Assembly (NCBI RefSeq): GCF_017086365.1
Contig: NZ_CP070969.1
Span: 3,038,001-3,102,000 of the forward strand
Origin: Paenibacillus tianjinensis
GTDB taxonomy: Bacteria; Bacillota; Bacilli; Paenibacillales; Paenibacillaceae
Reading direction: 5' to 3'
Length of the DNA: 64,000 nt
Numbering within the stretch: the first letter of the stretch is position 1; each line of letters begins with the position of its first letter. Below, piece after piece: positions 18,415 to 27,713 of the stretch. The notes beneath the pieces are model-generated. The model was given only the letters and a program-made list of their open reading frames with translations. It made no database searches and was not told where the DNA came from. A program made the translations under genes and the position numbers.

Positions 18415-18581
18415 GCATTAATGGTCTCTAATTTTATTATCGTTCCTATTGTTGTTGGGTTATTAACACAGTGTTTCCGCAGTCATCGCTTATTTTGGTA
18501 GGAGTATATTTGGTATTGCTAACGCCGTACATTTATTATGTAATCGTTTTTACACATCTTGGCCGTGAATTTCATCGTTAG
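18415..18581 (+). pseudogene. Second ACR3 transporter fragment
   Basis: Plus-strand frames read ALMVSNFIIVPIVVGLLTQ and, after a one-base shift, VFPQSSLILVGVYLVLLTP followed by YIYYVIVFTHLGRE. This parallels the intact ACR3 protein encoded at 16930-17925 (LLASNFVIAPIVVWLLTQ, VYLVLLTPCIDYVIVFTQLG), but the key Cys is Tyr. Only about 55 residues remain. Confidence 0.8.
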
Positions 18582-18635
18582 GTGTTGCTTGAAAACCCAA
18601 TTTAACAACTATTTATATAATATAGCATAAAATAC

Positions 18636-18655
18636 AATCAAACGACAGTTTGATT
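18636..18655 (+). promoter_or_regulatory. CadC-type operator
   Basis: Perfect dyad AATCAAAC-GACA-GTTTGATT about 24 bases before the cadC start, just after a TATAAT-like box (18616-18621). ArsR/SmtB-family repressors bind such imperfect 12-2-12-like palindromes. Confidence 0.6.
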
Positions 18656-18678
18656 ATTGGGTTAAGGTGGTGTGAGAA

Positions 18679-19053
18679 ATGACTATTAATGAACAAAAGC
18701 TAGATATGTGTGACATTTATTGTTATGACGAAAAAAAGGAAAACCGTGTAAAACAGCGTGTTGAGCAGTTTGAGACGCAAACCATTTCTCAAATATTTAA
18801 AGCGCTAGCTGATGATGCAAGGCTTAAGATCGTATTCTGTTTATGCGAAGAAGGAGAGCTTTGTGTATGTGATGTGGCGAATATTATCGGTTGCTCGATG
18901 GCTACTGCTTCGCATCACTTACGTTTGCTAAGAAATATGAAACTTGCCAATTATCGAAAAGAGGGGAAGTTAGTTTTTTATTCATTACAGGATGAACACC
19001 TTAAACAGTTGATCAAGCTTGCTTTTCAGCAGAAGGAAGAGGTTGAGGTCTAA
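18679..19053 (+). CDS. cadC: CadC-type ArsR/SmtB metal-sensing repressor
   Basis: 124 residues. The extended N-terminus has MCDIYCYDEKKENRVKQ, matching the CadC N-terminal metal site (Cys pair), and the winged helix has ELCVCDVANIIGCSMATASH, giving the alpha-3 Cys ligands. CadC releases DNA on Cd(II), Pb(II) or Zn(II). RBS AAGGTGGTG. Its stop overlaps the start of the following Cys-rich cadA in TAATG, so the two are translationally coupled, and a dyad lies in its promoter. Confidence 0.9.
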   Translation: MTINEQKLDMCDIYCYDEKKENRVKQRVEQFETQTISQIFKALADDARLKIVFCLCEEGELCVCDVANIIGCSMATASHHLRLLRNMKLANYRKEGKLVFYSLQDEHLKQLIKLAFQQKEEVEV

Positions 19054-20203
19054 TGGAGTACAAAAAGGAAACAACGATAGGCACTGCGAATGATGATTGC
19101 TGCTCAAAGGTTGAATCTGCAGGAGATTCCTGCTGCCAGTCTTCGGCAATGTCTGTGGAGAAGGAAGAATGCAGCTTAGATAAAACATACTCTTCTTCAC
19201 AAAAACCAAAGTTTAAGAAGGAATTAGCTGTGTCAATCAAGCAAGTTCCTAAAGTAGTTGTAAAGGATAGCTGTTGCTCTGCGGATAACTCCTCAGTAGA
19301 TGACTGTTGCCAAACGTCTGCTGCGAAAATAAAAAAGGATGACTGCTGCACAGATGATTCATGCGCTACTTCACAAAAGCCAAAGTTCAAAAAAGAATTA
19401 ACTCTTTCAGTAAAGCAAGCTCCTAAAACCATTGTTAAGGATAACTGCTGTTCTACGGTTGACCCTGTTGTTGCCGATTCCTGTTGCCAATCATCGGCGG
19501 TGCCAGTAGATAAGGATTGCTGTACAGACGATTCGTGTTCATCACATCAAGAATCCATTGATCATGTCTCAGATTCAAAAAAACACAAGATCTCGAATTT
19601 CGTATTGAAGGTATGGATTGCCCAGCCTGTGCAGCTACGATTGAAAAAAGCATTGAAAAAATGAGCGGCGTACAATCGGTTCGGGTTAACTACAGTACGG
19701 CGAAAATGCAGACTAAAGTAGAGGACACCGAAATATCAGAGCAGATTGAGAAACAAGTTCAAAAGCTTGGATATTCAATCGAACCTTTGATTTCTTTAGA
19801 TATGCAGGTCTTTAATGTAGAGGGAATGGACTGCGCAGCATGTGCCGTCAGTATTGAGAAGCACTTGATGAAACGGCCGGATGTAGAGCAGGTTAGCGTT
19901 AATTTTTCGACGGGGAAAATGAAGATTGCGCATCAAACGAATGTGGATACGATCATTCGTGAAGTTGAAAAAGCCGGTTATAGGGCTGTTCCCATTTCAA
20001 AAGCGCAACCATCCCTACAACCGAAGTCGTTTTTTGATGGTATGTTATTGACCACTCTTTCCGGAATAACACTCCTCTTGGGATTTGTTCTCTCTTTAGT
20101 TGATGTTCCTTCAATACTTCCTACAATCCTGTATGCGGCATCCATTATTTTAGGGGTGTATAAACCAGCAAAAAGTGCTTTTTATGCTGTGAAAAGCGGA
20201 TGA
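19053..20203 (+). pseudogene. cadA: Broken cadA: Cys-Cys repeat domain, two HMAs, truncated
   Basis: The first frame (19053 on) encodes an unusual N-domain with many CC pairs (DDCCSK, DSCCQS, DSCCSA, DDCCQT, DDCCTD) and a 58-residue internal duplication (QKPKFKKEL ... copies 174 bases apart, 19197 and 19371). At about 19577-19590, in a run of seven As, the frame shifts. The next frame carries two HMA domains (GMDCPACAAT, GMDCAACAVS), two membrane segments, and ends at YKPAKSAFYAVKSG-stop (20203). The rest of the ATPase, with CPC and DKTGT, is missing. Normal CadA has over 700 residues, so transport is lost, though the metal-binding pieces could still be made. Confidence 0.85.
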
Positions 20204-20241
20204 ATAAGCAATCTGAAAGTGGTAACTGAATTAGCGAAAAG

Positions 20242-20279
20242 GACAAACCTGTTGTAATCATAAACAGGTTGTCTTTTTT
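20242..20279 (+). terminator. Rho-independent terminator
   Basis: GACAAACCTGTT/AACAGGTTGTC (one bulge), then TTTTTT. It ends the cadC-cadA unit. Confidence 0.8.
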
Positions 20280-20380
20280 ATTAAAAACATAATTAATTAA
20301 TCTCAAAATTTAAAATAAATAGAAGTAGAGTTGTGCGCAAAAGGTCGAAAGTTCAAGTTAAATGTTTGTAACCAGGAATC

Positions 20381-21133
20381 TCAAAGAAAAAGTGCATACA
20401 CCCCTCCAAATATTATGCCAGCAAATATACCAAATAAGTTTCTTATTTGTCCGCCTTCCTTTAAAGCAGGTTTTAAAATTTCAAACCAAGTGATGTAGAG
20501 CATGGTTCCAACTGCAATACCAAGCATAACGGAGAGCGTGCCTGGGATAATCATTCCGAATTTATACCCTAGCATGGTACCTATTGCGGTTGGGAAACCA
20601 ACTATAACTGACGTGAGCAGCATCGTCCAGGGGGGCAAGCTTGCCAATACAAAAGGGAGCCCTAAAACCATGCCCTCAGGAATTGCATGAAGTATCATGG
20701 TAACAACCAAACTTTTGGCCAATTCAGGTGTACTCAGCAAGCTGGTACCAAAAGAAATACCGGAAGGGAAATTATGAAGTGCAACTGCAAAAGCTAATAA
20801 AATGCCGGATTGTATAAAAATATCTCTTTGTGCACTGTTAGTGATGATAACAATTCGTTGGAAAAATTTTTCGATTTGTCGTGCCAGTAGGTAACCAATT
20901 GTGAAGCCAGCTCCGGTCAAAAATAGTCCGCCTTCCTGAATACTTCCCGGAATTATTTCGAAAAAGATTAAAGAGATAATGAGGCCTGCCATTGCCATAA
21001 TCAGGAGTGAAATGAGTTGATGTCTTGCATACCTGATCAAATATGCTGAGGCGCCCCCAATGCCAATTCCAAATCCGCCGATTCCAAATCCTATCAATCC
21101 CCAGGACAGCGTATTTATGTAACTGTTTACCAA
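20381..21133 (-). CDS. ZIP-family metal transporter (ZupT-like)
   Basis: 250 residues, seven to eight membrane helices. Metal-site motifs are ALHNFPSGISFGTSLL (HNFPxG) and ILHAIPEGMVLGLPF (HxxPEG), both classic for ZIP/ZupT. TTG 21131-21133 is the start, behind AGGGGTGATT. It probably moves Zn, Mn or Fe; ZIP proteins usually import. It is alone and convergent with the broken cadA. It differs from the ZIP at 14843, which has an extra N-domain. Confidence 0.85.
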   Translation of the reverse strand: MVNSYINTLSWGLIGFGIGGFGIGIGGASAYLIRYARHQLISLLIMAMAGLIISLIFFEIIPGSIQEGGLFLTGAGFTIGYLLARQIEKFFQRIVIITNSAQRDIFIQSGILLAFAVALHNFPSGISFGTSLLSTPELAKSLVVTMILHAIPEGMVLGLPFVLASLPPWTMLLTSVIVGFPTAIGTMLGYKFGMIIPGTLSVMLGIAVGTMLYITWFEILKPALKEGGQIRNLFGIFAGIIFGGVYALFL

Positions 21134-21322
21134 TCAAATCACCCCTCTGCAATCCAATTTAATCAAACTATTTTATGAATGTTTATTGGCATGTATGAAT
21201 TTACTGTTAATGATCTGCAAGCTGCTGTTGGACAAATTGCCTTTAGCTGTTGGCTTTGAAGATCGATACAATGTGTGGACATTTAACCATATTGCTTCGT
21301 GGAGTAGGTAAGATCCTAGGGG

Positions 21323-21543
21323 ATCTATATAGATTGAACTTAAGATATACTCTTTTGGGAGTGTCGCCGTAACTACGGTAAATGTTTGGACTTCCAGCAG
21401 CTGTTGTCTCCGGATTTCCTGATTCATACCGCATCTAGCGGATGAAATCCGGAGGGAGGCGGACGCTTTCGCTCTTCCAGTTCCAAAAATTCCCCTCCGT
21501 TACTTTGACCTTGAATTAATTCATTAGTTCAATCTATATAGAT
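21323..21543. repeat. MITE-like palindromic intergenic element
   Basis: Perfect 18-bp terminal inverted repeats, ATCTATATAGATTGAACT (21323-21340) and its complement (21526-21543), enclose a second perfect 11-bp inverted pair CTCCGGATTTC/GAAATCCGGAG (21408-21418, 21444-21454). There is no coding frame. It resembles repeats I recall between Paenibacillus genes. The short GC-rich core differs from the AT-rich surroundings. Confidence 0.6.
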
Positions 21544-21650
21544 TCAGCTTCACTAAAGTTAATAAAAATATCGTAACTGAGGTGAGTTATACCAACGGAG
21601 CAACAAACATAAATATATTCTGAACATCAAAATATCTCGTGGATCAACTA

Positions 21651-21668
21651 ACTAAACGTTTGTTTAGT
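21651..21668. promoter_or_regulatory. Orphan operator-like dyad
   Basis: ACTAAAC-GTTT-GTTTAGT, a perfect 7-bp dyad followed by TATATAATATT. It looks like a TetR-type operator, but no such regulator gene is present. The rest of 21134-22035 shows no gene. Confidence 0.35.
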
Positions 21669-22035
21669 GAAATGTATATAATATTTTGAATTTGGATTTT
21701 AACTGCCTCAAATGTCCGCATTAAGTTTCCTTCTTGGTGCAACCAACAGCTGTTCTGATACCCTACCGTTTCTACTACGGATCTAGCTGAAATGAAATAT
21801 CCTTCAGCCAAAGGTCAAGGGGAATCCTGAACATACTGAAGTAGTTACACACGATGATTCTCTAAGCAAAGGTTTTAATTGGTAGTATGTTTCATGTTCT
21901 CTAATCCAAGCATCTTCAATCCTATCTGGATAAATTCTGCTTCCTACAAATCAACGGAATTTTGTAGCCCGAATGTTAAAGTGGTAATTTTTTAAATAAA
22001 TATATTTGTAGATGGTATAGATGGGGGATTGTGTC

Positions 22036-22413
22036 GTGAGAAGATTGCTTTTCGGGAAACTTGTAATGTCCATGATCATCGTTTTTGTTGTGTTTTTTTT
22101 GGTTCCTTTAGTAGTTAGTATTTCTTATGGCAATATCCCATTTCATAAAGATTTTCTCGGTTACCGAATTCAAGGAGCCCCAACATCTGGAATTCCTTTG
22201 TTGGGAATCCCAGCAGGCAACACAACAACATCGAACGTTCTATTACCGTCAAACTCTTCGAGTGTAGATCCTTCAGATTATTATCGAAAAAAAGAGATGT
22301 CTTTTTGGCATGTGCAAAGGGATTTAGGAGTACTTATCCTGGTAGCGATTCTGGCAATTCTGTTGGACCGTAAATTTGGCAATTGGTTTTTGCGCTGGGT
22401 ACGAAGAAGATGA
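22036..22413 (+). CDS. Hypothetical membrane protein
   Basis: About 125 residues from GTG 22036 (GGGGGA seven bases before); an ATG at 22021 overlaps that site. There is a membrane helix near each end (LVMSMIIVFVVFFLVPLVV and DLGVLILVAILAILL), with a Ser/Thr/Gly/Pro-rich loop between, ending in a basic WVRRR. The loop probably faces outside. No family recognised. The next gene is an ECF-like sigma factor 300 bases on, so it might be a partner, but nothing shows this. Confidence 0.5.
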   Translation: MRRLLFGKLVMSMIIVFVVFFLVPLVVSISYGNIPFHKDFLGYRIQGAPTSGIPLLGIPAGNTTTSNVLLPSNSSSVDPSDYYRKKEMSFWHVQRDLGVLILVAILAILLDRKFGNWFLRWVRRR

Positions 22414-22516
22414 TTTCCCTTTCTCATTTGCTCTAGAAGGTAATTCGGCATTAACCATTACTTATATTTGTCCTTTTATTTTCGTAAGCACTTGCCGTAC
22501 TTATGTCCTTCAATAA

Positions 22517-22546
22517 TTGACATTCATGTATCAAAACGAATATAGT
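22517..22546 (+). promoter_or_regulatory. Promoter upstream of the sigma factor gene
   Basis: TTGACA (22517-22522), 18 bases, TATAGT (22541-22546). The gene starts about 170 bases on. The 22414-22717 gap holds nothing else I can identify. Confidence 0.45.
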
Positions 22547-22717
22547 GGGGATAATATATGAATAGATGATCACTTGTGATTTTGATGCAGTTTGGAGAAA
22601 CGGGGAAACGTTGTAGGTAGTAAATGCACAAGTAAACCGAGACGAGAGGTAAAAGGAAATGAGTATATGCTAGCAGGTGCTCTACACTAATCATGGGGGG
22701 AGGAAAGGAGGTTTCAC

Positions 22718-23305
22718 ATGATGCTGACTCAGAAGATGGAGAGTTATATATTTAAACTTGCAAAGAAAGGAAATCGAAAAGCCTTTGGCGACTTGATTGA
22801 TATGTATAAGGATTCCGCCTTTACGTTGGTTCATCAGCTAATGAACGATCCCATTGAAGCAGAAAAAATCGTGATCCGCACCTTTCTCTTGTTACACAGC
22901 CAATTAAATAATCTTCCTGTTGAGGCAAAGCCTTCTACTGTCATCTATCAATTTTGCATTAAGTTATGTATGGAAAAAATAAAATCCGAAGGAAAACTGG
23001 AAAAGGTGCAAGAAAATCAACTTCCATTGCCAGAAATAACCTTGAATATAGATATGCCGGATTTAAAATCAAAGCTGGCCCATTCCATACATGGAATGCC
23101 AATAATCCATAAGACTGTTGTGATTTTGAAGTATGTCATGAATTTATCATTGGCGGAAATCAGTGATATTCTGCAGGTGAATACTCAGAATGCTAAAACC
23201 TATCTGAGAGATGGCCGTGAGTACCTAAGCCTTCAGTTGAGTTACCAATTGATCCAAAATGAACGAATCAACAAATTTGATGAATGTTTACAATTAGGTT
23301 TTTGA
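22718..23305 (+). CDS. ECF-like RNA polymerase sigma factor
   Basis: 195 residues with strong GGAAAGGAGG. Region 2-like: NRKAFGDLIDMYKDSAFTLV and the following helix. Region 4-like: MPIIHKTVVILKYVMNLSLAEIS, then VNTQNAKTYLRDGREYL. The usual linker lengths fit a sigma-70 ECF member, but the sequence is divergent (region 2 lacks the common DLxQE). No anti-sigma gene is obvious next to it. It would direct RNA polymerase to a small set of promoters, unknown here. Confidence 0.7.
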   Translation: MMLTQKMESYIFKLAKKGNRKAFGDLIDMYKDSAFTLVHQLMNDPIEAEKIVIRTFLLLHSQLNNLPVEAKPSTVIYQFCIKLCMEKIKSEGKLEKVQENQLPLPEITLNIDMPDLKSKLAHSIHGMPIIHKTVVILKYVMNLSLAEISDILQVNTQNAKTYLRDGREYLSLQLSYQLIQNERINKFDECLQLGF

Positions 23306-23353
23306 TCAGTCCAATTCCGTCTGGAACCTGACTCTTGGATCTAAATAAGAATA

Positions 23354-23563
23354 GTGGTGTTTCAAATGAGTTTCAAACAAAAGTATTTCTTTTTTTATTA
23401 TACCTTCATTATTCATCCTTTAAAAGGAGATATGGAAAAAGCCAGCAATGGTATATTGAGCTTTATCTTACGGAAGCACGAGAACATTTTTTCGCTGAGA
23501 CTCGAAAAAATCTATAAAAGTATAAACGAAGTTGAATATGATTTTAACAGGATTGGGAAATGA
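23354..23563 (+). CDS. Doubtful small ORF
   Basis: 69 residues, no clear ribosome site at the first ATG; an internal ATG at 23432 has AAAAGGAG only two bases away. The C-terminus is helical and charged. It may be a sigma-linked small gene or chance. No family recognised. Confidence 0.25.
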   Translation: MVFQMSFKQKYFFFYYTFIIHPLKGDMEKASNGILSFILRKHENIFSLRLEKIYKSINEVEYDFNRIGK

Positions 23564-23569
23564 ATTTAT

Positions 23570-24091
23570 CTGACCATTCCACTTTTTTGCCATATCGCTG
23601 AATTTAATCAGCTTGTTGGGTACGCGTATTGTCTAGCTCAATAACATATTATCCTTCTATAATAGATGGTTTTGCAGAATGTAATTCAGAAAACACTTAA
23701 ATGCAGTTTTGTGAATTTATATTCCTCCACTGGCTCAATTTTCTCTGTGCTATAGCTTTGTTTCCTCCTTCCGTACGCGTTCCAAAAAATTCTTCTTAAG
23801 TGTTACTTCCAATTTTTTGTGTTATTCCGCATTGCATTTTGGACTTAGTAGATATTTGCGAAGCTTCAGAATCACTTTTTTAGCTATGCCTTTGCGCTTC
23901 TCCAGTAATTGCGTTTTGAGTTCTCGGCGTCTTCGAAAGGAGCGCGTCTACGTGATCCCGTCTGACTCTTATCCAACGAATATGAGGAAGTCGAGAGAAT
24001 TATCTTCTCGGCTAGAAATTGGATGAAGCCGAAACAATTGTAGTCACTTTTGCTGTATGCTCGGAATGCTTAAACTTTAGAAAAATATACT
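23570..24091. other. Non-coding stretch, unidentified debris
   Basis: No intact gene. The minus strand near 23950-23770 has a basic, helix-like stretch (ELKTQLLEKRKGIAKKVILK) broken by stops, possibly gene debris; I cannot name it. Confidence 0.3.
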
Positions 24092-24138
24092 CAACGAGAA
24101 GGCGATATTCACTTTCAGTGAATATCGCCTTCTTGTTG
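24092..24138. terminator. Long perfect hairpin
   Basis: 17-bp perfect stem (AGAAGGCGATATTCACT and its complement) with a 3-base loop, extended by CAAC/GTTG with one wobble. No real T tract follows. Terminator or remnant of a mobile end. Confidence 0.5.
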
Positions 24139-24257
24139 CTTATTATAAGGATCACTCGGCATTAATCCGGAAAATATTGTTTTCGTATAGAAATTTGTAC
24201 AAATCTTAACAGTTAGAAAAATCATTGATAATGAGAGCTTTGGGAGAATGTTTTTTT

Positions 24258-24815
24258 ACGAGGGCAGTGTCTCACCGAGTGTTTGGTAAATGAGAATGAG
24301 GTTAAGAAATAATATAATTGCCGCACAAAGGAATGCTGTTACATTAACAATAGGTTTATTAACTTAGATGCCAATGAGATCTTTGCGTCTCGTGAAGTAA
24401 ATCAAAGTAATAACGGGTGTTGTCAGGATAAGACTTAAGGCGACTTGGCTAATGACTAAAGTTCGTGTTGGATCAAGTCCCAGCGAAACAATAATAACTG
24501 CAGGTAACATGGAAATAACACGACGTAGCCAACCGGGGATGGTAAATCGCACAAAACCGTGCATGATGACTTTACCGGACATTGTCCACTTGTGGAGCTT
24601 GAAATGCCAGAGGCGAGTAATTTAAAATCAAAAACGCGCTAGCGGCTGCAGATCCGAGTAATGGAGTTAAGATCTAAAAGGCAGATTCTATATTCGCTAC
24701 TTGAGAGTTCCCTGTTTGATAAAAGATAGCGGCAGCCATTGTCATCATGGAGAGATTTATTAAGCCTGCCAGGACAGAGCAATGACTACTTCCTTTTCTG
24801 AACCCAACAAGAAAG
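24258..24815 (-). pseudogene. mntH: mntH (Nramp Mn transporter) pseudogene
   Basis: Minus-strand frames in order: LINLSMMTMAAAIFYQTGNS, LTPLLGSAAASAFLILN, MSGKVIMHGFVRFTIPGWLR, LGLDPTRTLVISQVALSLIL, TRRKDLIG, stop, VNKPIVNVTAFLCAAIILFL. This is the C-terminal half of an Nramp/MntH transporter with two or more frameshifts and in-frame stops. The N-terminal half is missing, so it cannot transport. Confidence 0.85.
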
Positions 24816-25010
24816 CTCTGTTCACTCATTTGCTGGGTGTTTCAATATTCCAATTTTCTTTGCTAAATAACATAATTTCTAGTATAACATGCTTGTTTAA
24901 TTAATCAGAATGCTATTTTTACCCGAGTTGATGCATGAGCATGTAATCATGAATTTTTCTTGCGAAAAGGGTTAATTTAATTGTATCAATCTAAAGGGGC
25001 GTGACGGGTG

Positions 25011-25105
25011 TGTTGTTATTTGTGGAACCAGATTGCGTCAATTGTGCCATGAAAATCGAAAATGGTGTAAAAAGACCTAAGGTTCAGACTTCGGAAGCAA
25101 TCACA
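25011..25105 (+). pseudogene. HMA-domain remnant of the following ATPase
   Basis: A frame behind AAAGGGGCGTGAC reads LLFVEPDCVNCAMKIENGVK and then stops. It equals the N-terminal HMA of the paralogue at 39580 (LEGLDCANCALKIENGVKK). The ATPase gene here lost this domain by a deletion or rearrangement. Confidence 0.7.
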
Positions 25106-25168
25106 TGACTCAAAAAGTTCGAAGTTTAAAGTGTAACATTGATATTAATGAGAAGGGGGAATGAACGA

Positions 25169-27100
25169 GTGGATCAAAAAAAAGAGGAACATAAAAAAAA
25201 GCACGATGGCGATGGACATGAAGGTCATTCGCATATGAGTGGTAAAGGAAAAAATAAGATTATGATAATTCGTTTGACCGTCGGTGCAGTACTCGCCGCA
25301 ATTGGAATAATATTCCCATTATCTGGTTGGTGGGAAGTAGTATTATTTTCAATAGCATATCTCGTCATCGGTGGTAATATTGTCCTGCAGGCGATTAAAA
25401 ATATCCTTCGTGGTCAAGTGTTTGATGAATACTTTTTAATGTCAGTGGCTACAATTGGCGCGTTTGCTATCCAGCAATATCCTGAAGGTGTAGCTGTAAT
25501 GCTCTTTTACCAAGTAGGGGAGTTATTTCAGAGTATTGCCATTAATCGATCCCGTAAATCCATTAGTGCATTGTTGGATATCAGGCCCGATTATGCAAAC
25601 TTAAAAATAGGAAACGAAACGAAACGGGTGACGCCAGAAGAGGTTAACATAGGAGATCACATTGTTGTCAAGCCCGGTGAAAAGGTACCATTGGATGGAG
25701 TAGTTATTGATGGGAGCTCAGCGGTAGATACATCCGCACTAACCGGTGAATCTATGCCTCGGGAAGTTGAAGTGAAGAGTGAAGTCCTGGGCGGTTTCAT
25801 TAACAAAAACGGAGTTTTAACTGTGGAAGTGACCAAGCTGTTTGGTGAATCGACAGTATCCAAAATACTGGAACTAGTCGAAAATGCAAGCAGTAAGAAA
25901 GCGCCGACTGAGAAATTCATTTCTAAGTTTGCACGTTACTATACACCGGTTGTTGTCATCGTCGCTTTACTTCTGGCGGTTGTACCTCCCCTGGTTTTAA
26001 GTGGGGCTACCTTTTCAGATTGGATCTACCGGGCGCTTGTCTTTTTGGTCATATCTTGTCCTTGTGCGCTTGTTGTTTCTATACCGCTGGGTTTTTTTGG
26101 AGGGATTGGAGCAGCATCCAAGACAGGTATTCTTGTCAAGGGCAGCAACTACTTGGAAGCCTTAAACAATGTTAAGTATGTTGTATTTGACAAGACAGGA
26201 ACACTCACTAAGGGAGCCTTTAAAGTTACTGGTATTAATCCTGCCGGAGAATTATCAAAAGACGAACTTCTTGAATACGCGGCATTTGCGGAGCTGCATT
26301 CAACTCACCCTATCGCTGAGTCCATACGGGTCGCCTACGGGAAGGAGATCAGGGAAGATCAACTGGAGGGTTATAATGAAATCTCGGGACATGGCATACA
26401 AGTAAAGGTTCAGGGGAAAGAGGTCTTAGCCGGTAACATCAAGCTAATGAACAAGTACAGTATATCTTTTGAAACGCCCAATGAGGCAGGAACGGTTATT
26501 CATGTTGCAATTGAAAAAAAGTATGCGGGGTATATTGTCATCTCGGATGAAATAAAAGACGATTCCGCAAAGGCCATTCGTTCGTTAAAAGAACTAGGCA
26601 TAAAGAAAATCGTGATGTTGACAGGGGACGCCAAAGCCGTTGGCGATTCGGTTGGACAGCAGCTAGGTATAGATGAAGTGCATGCAGAGTTACTGCCACA
26701 GCATAAAGTGGAAGAGATTGAGAAGTTGATGCAGAGTAAATCGCCTAAAGAAAAAATAATTTTTGTTGGTGACGGTATTAATGATACTCCAGTGTTAGCT
26801 CGGGCAGATGTGGGTATAGCCATGGGTGGATTAGGGTCGGATGCCGCTATAGAAGCAGCTGACATTGTCATTATGACAGATGAACCCTCGAAAATCTCGA
26901 CAGCTATACGAATTGCTAAGAGAACCAGACGGATTGTTTGGCAGAATATCATCTTTGCATTAAGCGTAAAAGCGATATTTTTACTCTTAGGCGCTTTTGG
27001 TTTTGCTACTATGTGGGAAGCAGTATTTTCAGATGTAGGCGTGACCGTGATTGCGGTCTTGAATGCCATGCGAATCTTAAGAATGAGCACATCCCGGTGA
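25169..27100 (+). CDS. Zn/Cd/Co P1B-type ATPase, HMA-less copy
   Basis: About 643 residues from GTG 25169, placed by AAGGGGGA eight bases upstream; an in-frame ATG at 25148 is possible. The N-terminus is a short charged, His-containing tail (DGHEGHSH). The core has SCPCAL (CPC near residue 297), VFDKTGTLT, STHPIAES, LTGDAK, and VGDGINDTPVLA. It exports Zn(II), Cd(II) or related ions. From about DEYFLMSVATIGAFAIQQYP on, it is nearly identical to the ATPase at 39580. It lacks an intact HMA and an adjacent repressor gene. Confidence 0.92.
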   Translation: MDQKKEEHKKKHDGDGHEGHSHMSGKGKNKIMIIRLTVGAVLAAIGIIFPLSGWWEVVLFSIAYLVIGGNIVLQAIKNILRGQVFDEYFLMSVATIGAFAIQQYPEGVAVMLFYQVGELFQSIAINRSRKSISALLDIRPDYANLKIGNETKRVTPEEVNIGDHIVVKPGEKVPLDGVVIDGSSAVDTSALTGESMPREVEVKSEVLGGFINKNGVLTVEVTKLFGESTVSKILELVENASSKKAPTEKFISKFARYYTPVVVIVALLLAVVPPLVLSGATFSDWIYRALVFLVISCPCALVVSIPLGFFGGIGAASKTGILVKGSNYLEALNNVKYVVFDKTGTLTKGAFKVTGINPAGELSKDELLEYAAFAELHSTHPIAESIRVAYGKEIREDQLEGYNEISGHGIQVKVQGKEVLAGNIKLMNKYSISFETPNEAGTVIHVAIEKKYAGYIVISDEIKDDSAKAIRSLKELGIKKIVMLTGDAKAVGDSVGQQLGIDEVHAELLPQHKVEEIEKLMQSKSPKEKIIFVGDGINDTPVLARADVGIAMGGLGSDAAIEAADIVIMTDEPSKISTAIRIAKRTRRIVWQNIIFALSVKAIFLLLGAFGFATMWEAVFSDVGVTVIAVLNAMRILRMSTSR

Positions 27101-27639
27101 TGTCTCCAATGAAATATATTAACGAGGTAACAACGAGCCGAAGTTTGTTTACAGCTTGGCAGTCCTTGTTCGAGGTTCCCTTTCGCGACATGGATTTGCT
27201 GGACCCGACAAGAGGATTTTTTCCAGGCTCCCGCTTTAATTTGGCGCATCCACAGAATGGACAAGTCCCATGAGCTGCGTAGTGCTTTTTAATGAGTAAA
27301 TAGCGATTTTCGTCTGAAGCCTTCCGGCGTTGCGGCTTTCTTCGGTTCATCTTCATCTGAACCTATGTACGTCGGAGTTTTTCCTCGGTGGAGAGTTCAT
27401 TTTTTTTGCCTAAATTATCCGGTAAATGCAGCCTGCTAGAAGATTACCATGGGTAGTATAAAGCTTGGTAAGCCTTAAGGCTGCGTGCTTAAAGGTGGGA
27501 GAGTAAATATGGTTCTTTTCCGATACATGAAGGATGTTTGGAAGGGCTTCCAACCGGCATATTCATTGTTAAGTTTACATATTTCTATTTTTCTCCATTT
27601 CTCTTTCCCCGCTCATTGATTAATCTAGTTAAAACACAA
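27101..27639. other. Non-coding stretch
   Basis: No gene I can defend. A minus frame (27356 to 27009) has CPFCGC and KKHYAAHG but no ribosome site, and it overlaps the ATPase end. Confidence 0.3.
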
Positions 27640-27688
27640 GTAACCCGTAAGTTGGACACTTTTTTAAAGTGTACATCTTATGGGTTAC
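27640..27688. terminator. Long terminator-like hairpin
   Basis: GTAACCCGTAAG/CTTATGGGTTAC (one wobble) with inner ACACTT/AAGTGT. Lies 25 bases beyond the end of the convergent His-rich gene. Confidence 0.55.
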
Positions 27689-27713
27689 AGTTCAAATATC
27701 CCCTCTTACTTTT

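Noticed and set aside
23817..24026. 69-codon plus-strand frame in debris
   Set aside because: No ribosome site; low-complexity basic product; likely chance.
27009..27356. Minus-strand frame with CPFCGC
   Set aside because: Overlaps the 3' end of the ATPase gene, no ribosome site, no family; noted only as gap content.
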